From Monocercomonoides exilis (taxonomy: Eukaryota; Preaxostyla; Oxymonadida; Polymastigidae), in NCBI GenBank assembly GCA_001643675.2, contig LSRY02000015.1:5001-69000 (forward strand): a stretch of 64,000 bases of DNA. The letters are read 5' to 3'. Below the pieces are notes generated by a model. That model was not told where the DNA came from, ran no database searches, and saw only the letters and a list, made by a program, of their open reading frames with translations. This document shows, piece after piece, positions 13,701-28,700 of the stretch. A program made the position numbers and the translations under genes. Within the stretch, counting starts at the first letter, position 1. Every line of letters starts with the position of its first letter.

Positions 13701-16700
13701 TGATATTTCGGGTGAGAGGGCCCTTTCAGAGGGAAAAGACCTTCCCACCCAAAAATATCAATGAAATATTTCTCAAAACAATTACAAAGTGTGTGAGAAT
13801 GGGGGAGAGTGTGATGGGAGGGCGTTGCAAGGCGCTCCCCACGCTCGACGAGCCGGAAGGAACGCGCTGCGCGCTGCCCTAGGCCTTTTCCAGTCATTTC
13901 ACTGAAATAACCGAATTTTCTTTGTTTTTTTTTTGCGGGGCGGGGAGGGCGCGGTGAGTGGTGTGGCCTGCTGTGCAGGCCACAGGAGCCAGGGAGCTAT
14001 TCACACGAATTTTGTAATTTTTATCGAAAGAAAAGATATCACAAGATTTGGTGTTGAGTGATATTTCGGGTGAGAGGGCCCTTTCAGAGGGAAAAGACCT
14101 TCCCACCCAAAAATATCAATGAAATATTTCTCAAAACAATTACAAAGTGTGTGAGAATGGGGGAGAGTGTGATGGGAGGGCGTTGCAAGGCGCTCCCCAC
14201 GCTCGACGAGCCGGAAGGAACGCTGCGCGCTGCCCTAGGCCTTTTCCAGTCATTTCACTGAAATAACCGAATTTTCTTTGTTTTTTTTTTTGCGGGGCGG
14301 GGAGGGCGCGGTGAGTGGTGTGGCCTGCTGTGCAGGCCACAGGAGCCAGGGAGCTATTCACACGAATTTTGTAATTTTTATCGAAAGAAAAGATATCACA
14401 AGATTTGGTGTTGAGTGATATTTCGGGTGAGAGGGCCCTTTCAGAGGGAAAAGACCTTCCCACCCAAAAATATCAATGAAATATTTCTCAAAACAATTAC
14501 AAAGTGTGTGAGAATGGGGGAGAGTGTGATGGGAGGGCGTTGCAAGGCGCTCCCCACGCTCGACGAGCCGGAAGGAACGCGCTGCGCGCTGCCCTAGGCC
14601 TTTTCCAGTCATTTCACTGAAATAACCGAATTTTCTTTGTTTTTTTTTTGCGGGGCGGGGAGGGCGCGGTGAGTGGTGTGGCCTGCTGTGCAGGCCACAG
14701 GAGCTCAGGGAGCTATTCACACGAATTTTGTAATTTTTATCGAAAGAAAAGATATCACAAGATTTGGTGTTGAGTGATATTTCGGGTGAGAGGGCCCTTT
14801 CAGAGGGAAAAGACCTTCCCACCCAAAAATATCAATGAAATATTTCTCAAAACAATTACAAAGTGTGTGAGAATGGGGAGAGTGTGATGGGAGGGCGTTG
14901 CAAGGCGCTCCCCACGCTCGACGAGCCGGAAGGAACGCGCTGCGCGCTGCCCTAGGCCTTTTCCAGTCATTTCACTGAAATAACCGAATTTTCTTTGTTT
15001 TTTTTGCGGGGCGGGGAGGGCGCGGTGAGTGGTGTGGCCTGCTGTGCAGGCCACAGGAGCTCAGGGAGCTATTCACACGAATTTTGTAATTTTTATCGAA
15101 AGAAAAGATATCACAAGATTTGGTGTTGAGTGATATTTCGGGTGAGAGGGCCCTTTCAGAGGGAAAAGACCTTCCCACCCAAAAATATCAATGAAATATT
15201 TCTCAAAACAATTACAAAGTGTGTGAGAATGGGGGAGAGTGTGATGGGAGGGCGTTGCAAGGCGCTCCCCACGCTCGACGAGCCGGAAGGAACGCGCTGC
15301 GCGCTGCCCTAGGCCTTTTCCAGTCATTTCACTGAAATAACCGAATTTTCTTTGTTTTTTTTTTGCGGGGCGGGGAGGGCGCGGTGAGTGGTGTGGCCTG
15401 CTGTGCAGGCCACAGGAGCTCAGGGAGCTATTCACACGAATTTTGTAATTTTTATCGAAAGAAAAGATATCACAAGATTTGGTGTTGAGTGATATTTCGG
15501 GTGAGAGGGCCCTTTCAGAGGGAAAAGACCTTCCCACCCAAAAATATCAATGAAATATTTCTCAAAACAATTACAAAGTGTGTGAGAATGGGGGAGAGTG
15601 TGATGGGAGGGCGTTGCAAGGCGCTCCCCACGCTCGACGAGCCGGAAGGAACGCGCTGCGCGCTGCCCTAGGCCTTTTCCAGTCATTTCACTGAAATAAC
15701 CGAATTTTCTTTGTTTTTTTTTGCGGGGCGGGGAGGGCGCGGTGAGTGGTGTGGCCTGCTGTGCAGGCCACAGGAGCCAGGGAGCTATTCACACGAATTT
15801 TGTAATTTTTATCGAAAGAAAAGATATCACAAGATTTGGTGTTGAGTGATATTTCGGGTGAGAGGGCCCTTTCAGAGGGAAAAGACCTTCCCACCCAAAA
15901 ATATCAATGAAATATTTCTCAAAACAATTACAAAGTGTGTGAGAATGGGGGAGAGTGTGATGGGAGGGCGTTGCAAGGCGCTCCCCACGCTCGACGAGCC
16001 GGAAGGAACGCGCTGCGCGCTGCCCTAGGCCTTTTCCAGTCATTTCACTGAAATAACCGAATTTTCTTTGTTTTTTTTTTGCGGGGCGGGGAGGGCGCGG
16101 TGAGTGGTGTGGCCTGCTGTGCAGGCCACAGGAGCCAGGGAGCTATTCACACGAATTTTGTAATTTTTATCGAAAGAAAAGATATCACAAGATTTGGTGT
16201 TGAGTGATATTTCGGGTGAGAGGGCCCTTTCAGAGGGAAAAGACCTTCCCACCCAAAAATATCAATGAAATATTTCTCAAAACAATTACAAAGTGTGTGA
16301 GAATGGGGGAGAGTGTGATGGGAGGGCGTTGCAAGGCGCTCCCCACGCTCGACGAGCCGGAAGGAACGCTGCGCGCTGCCCTAGGCCTTTTCCAGTCATT
16401 TCACTGAAATAACCGAATTTTCTTTGTTTTTTTTTGCGGGGCGGGGAGGGCGCGGTGAGTGGTGTGGCCTGCTGTGCAGGCCACAGGAGCCAGGGAGCTA
16501 TTCACACGAATTTTGTAATTTTTATCGAAAGAAAAGATATCACAAGATTTGGTGTTGAGTGATATTTCGGGTGAGAGGGCCCTTTCAGAGGGAAAAGACC
16601 TTCCCACCCAAAAATATCAATGAAATATTTCTCAAAACAATTACAAAGTGTGTGAGAATGGGGAGAGTGTGATGGGAGGGCGTTGCAAGGCGCTCCCCAC

Positions 16701-19700
16701 GCTCGACGAGCCGGAAGGAACGCGCTGCGCGCTGCCCTAGGCCTTTTCCAGTCATTTCACTGAAATAACCGAATTTTCTTTGTTTTTTTTTTTGCGGGGC
16801 GGGGGAGGGCGCGGTGAGTGGTGTGGCCTGCTGTGCAGGCCACAGGAGCCAGGGAGCTATTCACACGAATTTTGTAATTTTTATCGAAAGAAAAGATATC
16901 ACAAGATTTGGTGTTGAGTGATATTTCGGGTGAGAGGGCCCTTTCAGAGGGAAAGACCTTCCCACCCAAAAATATCAATGAAATATTTCTCAAAACAATT
17001 ACAAAGTGTGTGAGAATGGGGGAGAGTGTGATGGGAGGGCGTTGCAAGGCGCTCCCCACGCTCGACGAGCCGGAAGGAACGCGCTGCGCGCTGCCCTAGG
17101 CCTTTTCCAGTCATTTCACTGAAATAACCGAATTTTCTTTGTTTTTTTTTTGCGGGGCGGGGAGGGCGCGGTGAGTGGTGTGGCCTGCTGTGCAGGCCAC
17201 AGGAGCCAGGGAGCTATTCACACGAATTTTGTAATTTTTATCGAAAGAAAAGATATCACAAGATTTGGTGTTGAGTGATATTTCGGGTGAGAGGGCCCTT
17301 TCAGAGGGAAAAGACCTTCCCACCCAAAAATATCAATGAAATATTTCTCAAAACAATTACAAAGTGTGTGAGAATGGGGAGAGTGTGATGGGAGGGCGTT
17401 GCAAGGCGCTCCCCACGCTCGACGAGCCGGAAGGAACGCGCTGCGCGCTGCCCTAGGCCTTTTCCAGTCATTTCACTGAAATAACCGAATTTTCTTTGTT
17501 TTTTTTTGCGGGGCGGGGAGGGCGCGGTGAGTGGTGTGGCCTGCTGTGCAGGCCACAGGAGCTCAGGGAGCTATTCACACGAATTTTGTAATTTTTATCG
17601 AAAGAAAAGATATCACAAGATTTGGTGTTGAGTGATATTTCGGGTGAGAGGGCCCTTTCAGAGGGAAAAGACCTTCCCACCCAAAAATATCAATGAAATA
17701 TTTCTCAAAACAATTACAAAGTGTGTGAGAATGGGGAGAGTGTGATGGGAGGGCGTTGCAAGGCGCTCCCCACGCTCGACGAGCCGGAAGGAACGCGCTG
17801 CGCGCTGCCCTAGGCCTTTTCCAGTCATTTCACTGAAATAACCGAATTTTCTTTGTTTTTTTTTTGCGGGGCGGGGAGGGCGCGGTGAGTGGTGTGGCCT
17901 GCTGTGCAGGCCACAGGAGCCAGGGAGCTATTCACACGAATTTTGTAATTTTTATCGAAAGAAAAGATATCACAAGATTTGGTGTTGAGTGATATTTCGG
18001 GTGAGAGGGCCCTTTCAGAGGGAAAAGACCTTCCCACCCAAAAATATCAATGAAATATTTCTCAAAACAATTACAAAGTGTGTGAGAATGGGGAGAGTGT
18101 GATGGGAGGGCGTTGCAAGGCGCTCCCCACGCTCGACGAGCCGGAAGGAACGCTGCGCGCTGCCCTAGGCCTTTTCCAGTCATTTCACTGAAATAACCGA
18201 ATTTTCTTTGTTTTTTTTTTTTGCGGGGCGGGAGGGCGCGGTGAGTGGTGTGGCCTGCTGTGCAGGCCACAGGAGCCAGGGAGCTATTCACACGAATTTT
18301 GTAATTTTTATCGAAAGAAAAGATATCACAAGATTTGGTGTTGAGTGATATTTCGGGTGAGAGGGCCCTTTCAGAGGGAAAAGACCTTCCCACCCAAAAA
18401 TATCAATGAAATATTTCTCAAAACAATTACAAAGTGTGTGAGAATGGGGAGAGTGTGATGGGAGGGCGTTGCAAGGCGCTCCCCACGCTCGACGAGCCGG
18501 AAGGAACGCGCTGCGCGCTGCCCTAGGCCTTTTCCAGTCATTTCACTGAAATAACCGAATTTTCTTTGTTTTTTTTTTGCGGGGCGGGGAGGGCGCGGTG
18601 AGTGGTGTGGCCTGCTGTGCAGGCCACAGGAGCCAGGGAGCTATTCACACGAATTTTGTAATTTTTATCGAAAGAAAAGATATCACAAGATTTGGTGTTG
18701 AGTGATATTTCGGGTGAGAGGGCCCTTTCAGAGGGAAAAGACCTTCCCACCCAAAAATATCAATGAAATATTTCTCAAAACAATTACAAAGTGTGTGAGA
18801 ATGGGGGAGAGTGTGATGGGAGGGCGTTGCAAGGCGCTCCCCACGCTCGACGAGCCGGAAGGAACGCGCTGCGCGCTGCCCTAGGCCTTTTCCAGTCATT
18901 TCACTGAAATAACCGAATTTTCTTTGTTTTTTTTTTGCGGGGCGGGGAGGGCGCGGTGAGTGGTGTGGCCTGCTGTGCAGGCCACAGGAGCCAGGGAGCT
19001 ATTCACACGAATTTTGTAATTTTTATCGAAAGAAAAGATATCACAAGATTTGGTGTTGAGTGATATTTCGGGTGAGAGGGCCCTTTCAGAGGGAAAGACC
19101 TTCCCACCCAAAAATATCAATGAAATATTTCTCAAAACAATTACAAAGTGTGTGAGAATGGGGGAGAGTGTGATGGGAGGGCGTTGCAAGGCGCTCCCCA
19201 CGCTCGACGAGCCGGAAGGAACGCGCTGCGCGCTGCCCTAGGCCTTTTCCAGTCATTTCACTGAAATAACCGAATTTTCTTTGTTTTTTTTTGCGGGGCG
19301 GGGAGGGCGCGGTGAGTGGTGTGGCCTGCTGTGCAGGCCACAGGAGCCAGGGAGCTATTCACACGAATTTTGTAATTTTTATCGAAAGAAAAGATATCAC
19401 AAGATTTGGTGTTGAGTGATATTTCGGGTGAGAGGGCCCTTTCAGAGGGAAAAGACCTTCCCACCCAAAAATATCAATGAAATATTTCTCAAAACAATTA
19501 CAAAGTGTGTGAGAATGGGGAGAGTGTGATGGGAGGGCGTTGCAAGGCGCTCCCCACGCTCGACGAGCCGGAAGGAACGCGCTGCGCGCTGCCCTAGGCC
19601 TTTTCCAGTCATTTCACTGAAATAACCGAATTTTCTTTGTTTTTTTTGCGGGGCGGGGAGGGCGCGGTGAGTGGTGTGGCCTGCTGTGCAGGCCACAGGA

Positions 19701-22700
19701 GCCAGGGAGCTATTCACACGAATTTTGTAATTTTTATCGAAAGAAAAGATATCACAAGATTTGGTGTTGAGTGATATTTCGGGTGAGAGGGCCCTTTCAG
19801 AGGGAAAAGACCTTCCCACCCAAAAATATCAATGAAATATTTCTCAAAACAATTACAAAGTGTGTGAGAATGGGGGAGAGTGTGATGGGAGGGCGTTGCA
19901 AGGCGCTCCCCACGCTCGACGAGCCGGAAGGAACGCGCTGCGCTGCCCTAGGCCTTTTCCAGTCATTTCACTGAAATAACCGAATTTTCTTTGTTTTTTT
20001 TTGCGGGGCGGGGAGGGCGCGGTGAGTGGTGTGGCCTGCTGTGCAGGCCACAGGAGCCAGGGAGCTATTCACACGAATTTTGTAATTTTTATCGAAAGAA
20101 AAGATATCACAAGATTTGGTGTTGAGTGATATTTCGGGTGAGAGGGCCCTTTCAGAGGGAAAGACCTTCCCACCCAAAAATATCAATGAAATATTTCTCA
20201 AAACAATTACAAAGTGTGTGAGAATGGGGGAGAGTGTGATGGGAGGGCGTTGCAAGGCGCTCCCCACGCTCGACGAGCCGGAAGGAACGCGCTGCGCGCT
20301 GCCCTAGGCCTTTTCCAGTCATTTCACTGAAATAACCGAATTTTCTTTGTTTTTTTTTGCGGGGCGGGGAGGGCGCGGTGAGTGGTGTGGCCTGCTGTGC
20401 AGGCCACAGGAGCTCAGGGAGCTATTCACACGAATTTTGTAATTTTTATCGAAAGAAAAGATATCACAAGATTTGGTGTTGAGTGATATTTCGGGTGAGA
20501 GGGCCCTTTCAGAGGGAAAAGACCTTCCCACCCAAAAATATCAATGAAATATTTCTCAAAACAATTACAAAGTGTGTGAGAATGGGGGAGAGTGTGATGG
20601 GAGGGCGTTGCAAGGCGCTCCCCACGCTCGACGAGCCGGAAGGAACGCGCTGCGCGCTGCCCTAGGCCTTTTCCAGTCATTTCACTGAAATAACCGAATT
20701 TTCTTTGTTTTTTTTTTTGCGGGGCGGGGAGGGCGCGGTGAGTGGTGTGGCCTGCTGTGCAGGCCACAGGAGCTCAGGGAGCTATTCACACGAATTTTGT
20801 AATTTTTATCGAAAGAAAAGATATCACAAGATTTGGTGTTGAGTGATATTTCGGGTGAGAGGGCCCTTTCAGAGGGAAAAGACCTTCCCACCCAAAAATA
20901 TCAATGAAATATTTCTCAAAACAATTACAAAGTGTGTGAGAATGGGGGAGAGTGTGATGGGAGGGCGTTGCAAGGCGCTCCCCACGCTCGACGAGCCGGA
21001 AGGAACGCGCTGCGCGCTGCCCTAGGCCTTTTCCAGTCATTTCACTGAAATAACCGAATTTTCTTTGTTTTTTTTGCGGGGCGGGGAGGGCGCGGTGAGT
21101 GGTGTGGCCTGCTGTGCAGGCCACAGGAGCCAGGGAGCTATTCACACGAATTTTGTAATTTTTATCGAAAGAAAAGATATCACAAGATTTGGTGTTGAGT
21201 GATATTTCGGGTGAGAGGGCCCTTTCAGAGGGAAAAGACCTTCCCACCCAAAAATATCAATGAAATATTTCTCAAAACAATTACAAAGTGTGTGAGAATG
21301 GGGGAGAGTGTGATGGGAGGGCGTTGCAAGGCGCTCCCCACGCTCGACGAGCCGGAAGGAACGCGCTGCGCGCTGCCCTAGGCCTTTTCCAGTCATTTCA
21401 CTGAAATAACCGAATTTTTCTTTGTTTTTTTTTTTTTTGCGGGGCGGGGAGGGCGCGGTGAGTGGTGTGGCCTGCTGTGCAGGCCACAGGAGCCAGGGAG
21501 CTATTCACACGAATTTTGTAATTTTTATCGAAAGAAAAGATATCACAAGATTTGGTGTTGAGTGATATTTCGGGTGAGAGGGCCCTTTCAGAGGGAAAAG
21601 ACCTTCCCACCCAAAAATATCAATGAAATATTTCTCAAAACAATTACAAAGTGTGTGAGAATGGGGGAGAGTGTGATGGGAGGGCGTTGCAAGGCGCTCC
21701 CCACGCTCGACGAGCCGGAAGGAACGCGCTGCGCGCTGCCCTAGGCCTTTTCCAGTCATTTCACTGAAATAACCGAATTTTCTTTGTTTTTTTTTTGCGG
21801 GGCGGGGAGGGCGCGGTGAGTGGTGTGGCCTGCTGTGCAGGCCACAGGAGCCAGGGAGCTATTCACACGAATTTTGTAATTTTTATCGAAAGAAAAGATA
21901 TCACAAGATTTGGTGTTGAGTGATATTTCGGGTGAGAGGGCCCTTTCAGAGGGAAAAGACCTTCCCACCCAAAAATATCAATGAAATATTTCTCAAAACA
22001 ATTACAAAGTGTGTGAGAATGGGGGAGAGTGTGATGGGAGGGCGTTGCAAGGCGCTCCCCACGCTCGACGAGCCGGAAGGAACGCGCTGCGCGCTGCCCT
22101 AGGCCTTTTCCAGTCATTTCACTGAAATAACCGAATTTTCTTTGTTTTTTTTGCGGGGCGGGGAGGGCGCGGTGAGTGGTGTGGCCTGCTGTGCAGGCCA
22201 CAGGAGCCAGGGAGCTATTCACACGAATTTTGTAATTTTTATCGAAAGAAAAGATATCACAAGATTTGGTGTTGAGTGATATTTCGGGTGAGAGGGCCCT
22301 TTCAGAGGGAAAAGACCTTCCCACCCAAAAATATCAATGAAATATTTCTCAAAACAATTACAAAGTGTGTGAGAATGGGGGAGAGTGTGATGGGAGGGCG
22401 TTGCAAGGCGCTCCCCACGCTCGACGAGCCGGAAGGAACGCGCTGCGCGCTGCCCTAGGCCTTTTCCAGTCATTTCACTGAAATAACCGAATTTTTCTTT
22501 GTTTTTTTTTTTTTGCGGGGCGGGGAGGGCGCGGTGAGTGGTGTGGCCTGCTGTGCAGGCCACAGGAGCTCAGGGAGCTATTCACACGAATTTTGTAATT
22601 TTTATCGAAAGAAAAGATATCACAAGATTTGGTGTTGAGTGATATTTCGGGTGAGAGGGCCCTTTCAGAGGGAAAAGACCTTCCCACCCAAAAATATCAA

Positions 22701-25700
22701 TGAAATATTTCTCAAAACAATTACAAAGTGTGTGAGAATGGGGAGAGTGTGATGGGAGGGCGTTGCAAGGCGCTCCCCACGCTCGACGAGCCGGAAGGAA
22801 CGCGCTGCGCGCTGCCCTAGGCCTTTTCCAGTCATTTCACTGAAATAACCGAATTTTCTTTGTTTTTTTTTGCGGGGCGGGGAGGGCGCGGTGAGTGGTG
22901 TGGCCTGCTGTGCAGGCCACAGGAGCCAGGGAGCTATTCACACGAATTTTGTAATTTTTATCGAAAGAAAAGATATCACAAGATTTGGTGTTGAGTGATA
23001 TTTCGGGTGAGAGGGCCCTTTCAGAGGGAAAAGACCTTCCCACCCAAAAATATCAATGAAATATTTCTCAAAACAATTACAAAGTGTGTGAGAATGGGGG
23101 AGAGTGTGATGGGAGGGCGTTGCAAGGCGCTCCCCACGCTCGACGAGCCGGAAGGAACGCGCTGCGCGCTGCCCTAGGCCTTTTCCAGTCATTTCACTGA
23201 AATAACCGAATTTTCTTTGTTTTTTTTTTTTTCGGGGCGGGGAGGGCGCGGTGAGTGGTGTGGCCTGCTGTGCAGGCCACAGGAGCTCAGGGAGCTATTC
23301 ACACGAATTTTGTAATTTTTATCGAAAGAAAAGATATCACAAGATTTGGTGTTGAGTGATATTTCGGGTGAGAGGGCCCTTTCAGAGGGAAAAGACCTTC
23401 CCACCCAAAAATATCAATGAAATATTTCTCAAAACAATTACAAAGTGTGTGAGAATGGGGGAGAGTGTGATGGGAGGGCGTTGCAAGGCGCTCCCCACGC
23501 TCGACGAGCCGGAAGGAACGCGCTGCGCGCTGCCCTAGGCCTTTTCCAGTCATTTCACTGAAATAACCGAATTTTCTTTGTTTTTTTTTTTTGCGGGGCG
23601 GGGAGGGCGCGGTGAGTGGTGTGGCCTGCTGTGCAGGCCACAGGAGCCAGGGAGCTATTCACACGAATTTTGTAATTTTTATCGAAAGAAAAGATATCAC
23701 AAGATTTGGTGTTGAGTGATATTTCGGGTGAGAGGGCCCTTTCAGAGGGAAAAGACCTTCCCACCCAAAAATATCAATGAAATATTTCTCAAAACAATTA
23801 CAAAGTGTGTGAGAATGGGGGAGAGTGTGATGGGAGGGCGTTGCAAGGCGCTCCCCACGCTCGACGAGCCGGAAGGAACGCGCTGCGCGCTGCCCTAGGC
23901 CTTTTCCAGTCATTTCACTGAAATAACCGAATTTTCTTTGTTTTTTTTTGCGGGGCGGGGAGGGCGCGGTGAGTGGTGTGGCCTGCTGTGCAGGCCACAG
24001 GAGCTCAGGGAGCTATTCACACGAATTTTGTAATTTTTATCGAAAGAAAAGATATCACAAGATTTGGTGTTGAGTGATATTTCGGGTGAGAGGGCCCTTT
24101 CAGAGGGAAAAGACCTTCCCACCCAAAAATATCAATGAAATATTTCTCAAAACAATTACAAAGTGTGTGAGAATGGGGGAGAGTGTGATGGGAGGGCGTT
24201 GCAAGGCGCTCCCCACGCTCGACGAGCCGGAAGGAACGCGCTGCGCGCTGCCCTAGGCCTTTTCCAGTCATTTCACTGAAATAACCGAATTTTCTTTGTT
24301 TTTTTTTTTTTTGCGGGGCGGGGAGGGCGCGGTGAGTGGTGTGGCCTGCTGTGCAGGCCACAGGAGCCAGGGAGCTATTCACACGAATTTTGTAATTTTT
24401 ATCGAAAGAAAAGATATCACAAGATTTGGTGTTGAGTGATATTTCGGGTGAGAGGGCCCTTTCAGAGGGAAAAGACCTTCCCACCCAAAAATATCAATGA
24501 AATATTTCTCAAAACAATTACAAAGTGTGTGAGAATGGGGGAGAGTGTGATGGGAGGGCGTTGCAAGGCGCTCCCCACGCTCGACGAGCCGGAAGGAACG
24601 CGCTGCGCGCTGCCCTAGGCCTTTTCCAGTCATTTCACTGAAATAACCGAATTTTCTTTGTTTTTTTTTTTTTGCGGGGCGGGGAGGGCGCGGTGAGTGG
24701 TGTGGCCTGCTGTGCAGGCCACAGGAGCCAGGGAGCTATTCACACGAATTTTGTAATTTTTATCGAAAGAAAAGATATCACAAGATTTGGTGTTGAGTGA
24801 TATTTCGGGTGAGAGGGCCCTTTCAGAGGGAAAAGACCTTCCCACCCAAAAATATCAATGAAATATTTCTCAAAACAATTACAAAGTGTGTGAGAATGGG
24901 GGAGAGTGTGATGGGAGGGCGTTGCAAGGCGCTCCCCACGCTCGACGAGCCGGAAGGAACGCGCTGCGCGCTGCCCTAGGCCTTTTCCAGTCATTTCACT
25001 GAAATAACCGAATTTTCTTTGTTTTTTTTTTTTTGCGGGGCGGGGAGGGCGCGGTGAGTGGTGTGGCCTGCTGTGCAGGCCACAGGAGCCAGGGAGCTAT
25101 TCACACGAATTTTGTAATTTTTATCGAAAGAAAAGATATCACAAGATTTGGTGTTGAGTGATATTTCGGGTGAGAGGGCCCTTTCAGAGGGAAAAGACCT
25201 TCCCACCCAAAAATATCAATGAAATATTTCTCAAAACAATTACAAAGTGTGTGAGAATGGGGAGAGTGTGATGGGAGGGCGTTGCAAGGCGCTCCCCACG
25301 CTCGACGAGCCGGAAGGAACGCGCTGCGCGCTGCCCTAGGCCTTTTCCAGTCATTTCACTGAAATAACCGAATTTTCTTTGTTTTTTTTTTTTTTGCGGG
25401 GCGGGGAGGGCGCGGTGAGTGGTGTGGCCTGCTGTGCAGGCCACAGGAGCCAGGGAGCTATTCACACGAATTTTGTAATTTTTATCGAAAGAAAAGATAT
25501 CACAAGATTTGGTGTTGAGTGATATTTCGGGTGAGAGGGCCCTTTCAGAGGGAAAAGACCTTCCCACCCAAAAATATCAATGAAATATTTCTCAAAACAA
25601 TTACAAAGTGTGTGAGAATGGGGGAGAGTGTGATGGGAGGGCGTTGCAAGGCGCTCCCCACGCTCGACGAGCCGGAAGGAACGCGCTGCGCGCTGCCCTA

Positions 25701-28700
25701 GGCCTTTTCCAGTCATTTCACTGAAATAACCGAATTTTCTTTGTTTTTTTTTTTGCGGGGCGGGGAGGGCGCGGTGAGTGGTGTGGCCTGCTGTGCAGGC
25801 CACAGGAGCCAGGGAGCTATTCACACGAATTTTGTAATTTTTATCGAAAGAAAAGATATCACAAGATTTGGTGTTGAGTGATATTTCGGGTGAGAGGGCC
25901 CTTTCAGAGGGAAAAGACCTTCCCACCCAAAAATATCAATGAAATATTTCTCAAAACAATTACAAAGTGTGTGAGAATGGGGGAGAGTGTGATGGGAGGG
26001 CGTTGCAAGGCGCTCCCCACGCTCGACGAGCCGGAAGGAACGCGCTGCGCGCTGCCCTAGGCCTTTTCCAGTCATTTCACTGAAATAACCGAATTTTCTT
26101 TGTTTTTTTTTTTTTGCGGGGCGGGGAGGGCGCGGTGAGTGGTGTGGCCTGCTGTGCAGGCCACAGGAGCCAGGGAGCTATTCACACGAATTTTGTAATT
26201 TTTATCGAAAGAAAAGATATCACAAGATTTGGTGTTGAGTGATATTTCGGGTGAGAGGGCCCTTTCAGAGGGAAAAGACCTTCCCACCCAAAAATATCAA
26301 TGAAATATTTCTCAAAACAATTACAAAGTGTGTGAGAATGGGGGAGAGTGTGATGGGAGGGCGTTGCAAGGCGCTCCCCACGCTCGACGAGCCGAAGCGA
26401 ACGCGCTGCGCGCTGCCCTAGGCCTTTTCCAGTCATTTCACTGAAATAACCGAATTTTCTTTGTTTTTTTTTTTTTTGCGGGGCGGGGAGGGCGCGGTGA
26501 GTGGTGTGGCCTGCTGTGCAGGCCACAGGAGCCAGGGAGCTATTCACACGAATTTTGTAATTTTTATCGAAAGAAAAGATATCACAAGATTTGGTGTTGA
26601 GTGATATTTCGGGTGAGAGGGCCCTTTCAGAGGGAAAAGACCTTCCCACCCAAAAATATCAATGAAATATTTCTCAAAACAATTACAAAGTGTGTGAGAA
26701 TGGGGGAGAGTGTGATGGGAGGGCGTTGCAAGGCGCTCCCCACGCTCGACGAGCCGGAAGGAACGCGCTGCGCGCTGCCCTAGGCCTTTTCCAGTCATTT
26801 CACTGAAATAACCGAATTTTCTTTGTTTTTTTTTTTTTGCGGGGCGGGGAGGGCGCGGTGAGTGGTGTGGCCTGCTGTGCAGGCCACAGGAGCCAGGGAG
26901 CTATTCACACGAATTTTGTAATTTTTATCGAAAGAAAAGATATCACAAGATTTGGTGTTGAGTGATATTTCGGGTGAGAGGGCCCTTTCAGAGGGAAAAG
27001 ACCTTCCCACCCAAAAATATCAATGAAATATTTCTCAAAACAATTACAAAGTGTGTGAGAATGGGGGAGAGTGTGATGGGAGGGCGTTGCAAGGCGCTCC
27101 CCACGCTCGACGAGCCGGAAGGAACGCGCTGCGCGCTGCCCTAGGCCTTTTCCAGTCATTTCACTGAAATAACCGAATTTTCTTTGTTTTTTTTTTTTTG
27201 CGGGGCGGGGAGGGCGCGGTGAGTGGTGTGGCCTGCTGTGCAGGCCACAGGAGCCAGGGAGCTATTCACACGAATTTTGTAATTTTTATCGAAAGAAAAG
27301 ATATCACAAGATTTGGTGTTGAGTGATATTTCGGGTGAGAGGGCCCTTTCAGAGGGAAAAGACCTTCCCACCCAAAAATATCAATGAAATATTTCTCAAA
27401 ACAATTACAAAGTGTGTGAGAATGGGGGAGAGTGTGATGGGAGGGCGTTGCAAGGCGCTCCCCACGCTCGACGAGCCGGAAGGAACGCGCTGCGCGCTGC
27501 CCTAGGCCTTTTCCAGTCATTTCACTGAAATAACCGAATTTTTCTTTGTTTTTTTTTTTTTGCGGGGCGGGGAGGGCGCGGTGAGTGGTGTGGCCTGCTG
27601 TGCAGGCCACAGGAGCCAGGGAGCTATTCACACGAATTTTGTAATTTTTATCGAAAGAAAAGATATCACAAGATTTGGTGTTGAGTGATATTTCGGGTGA
27701 GAGGGCCCTTTCAGAGGGAAAAGACCTTCCCACCCAAAAATATCAATGAAATATTTCTCAAAACAATTACAAAGTGTGTGAGAATGGGGGAGAGTGTGAT
27801 GGGAGGGCGTTGCAAGGCGCTCCCCACGCTCGACGAGCCGGAAGGAACGCGCTGCGCGCTGCCCTAGGCCTTTTCCAGTCATTTCACTGAAATAACCGAA
27901 TTTTCTTTGTTTTTTTTTTGCGGGGCGGGGAGGGCGCGGTGAGTGGTGTGGCCTGCTGTGCAGGCCACAGGAGCCAGGGAGCTATTCACACGAATTTTGT
28001 AATTTTTATCGAAAGAAAAGATATCACAAGATTTGGTGTTGAGTGATATTTCGGGTGAGAGGGCCCTTTCAGAGGGAAAAGACCTTCCCACCCAAAAATA
28101 TCAATGAAATATTTCTCAAAACAATTACAAAGTGTGTGAGAATGGGGGAGAGTGTGATGGGAGGGCGTTGCAAGGCGCTCCCCACGCTCGACGAGCCGGA
28201 AGGAACGCGCTGCGCGCTGCCCTAGGCCTTTTCCAGTCATTTCACTGAAATAACCGAATTTTCTTTGTTTTTTTTTTTTGCGGGGCGGGGAGGGCGCGGT
28301 GAGTGGTGTGGCCTGCTGTGCAGGCCACAGGAGCTCAGGGAGCTATTCACACGAATTTTGTAATTTTTATCGAAAGAAAAGATATCACAAGATTTGGTGT
28401 TGAGTGATATTTCGGGTGAGAGGGCCCTTTCAGAGGGAAAAGACCTTCCCACCCAAAAATATCAATGAAATATTTCTCAAAACAATTACAAAGTGTGTGA
28501 GAATGGGGGAGAGTGTGATGGGAGGGCGTTGCAAGGCGCTCCCCACGCTCGACGAGCCGGAAGGAACGCGCTGCGCGCTGCCCTAGGCCTTTTCCAGTCA
28601 TTTCACTGAAATAACCGAATTTTCTTTGTTTTTTTTTTTTGCGGGGCGGGGAGGGCGCGGTGAGTGGTGTGGCCTGCTGTGCAGGCCACAGGAGCCAGGG

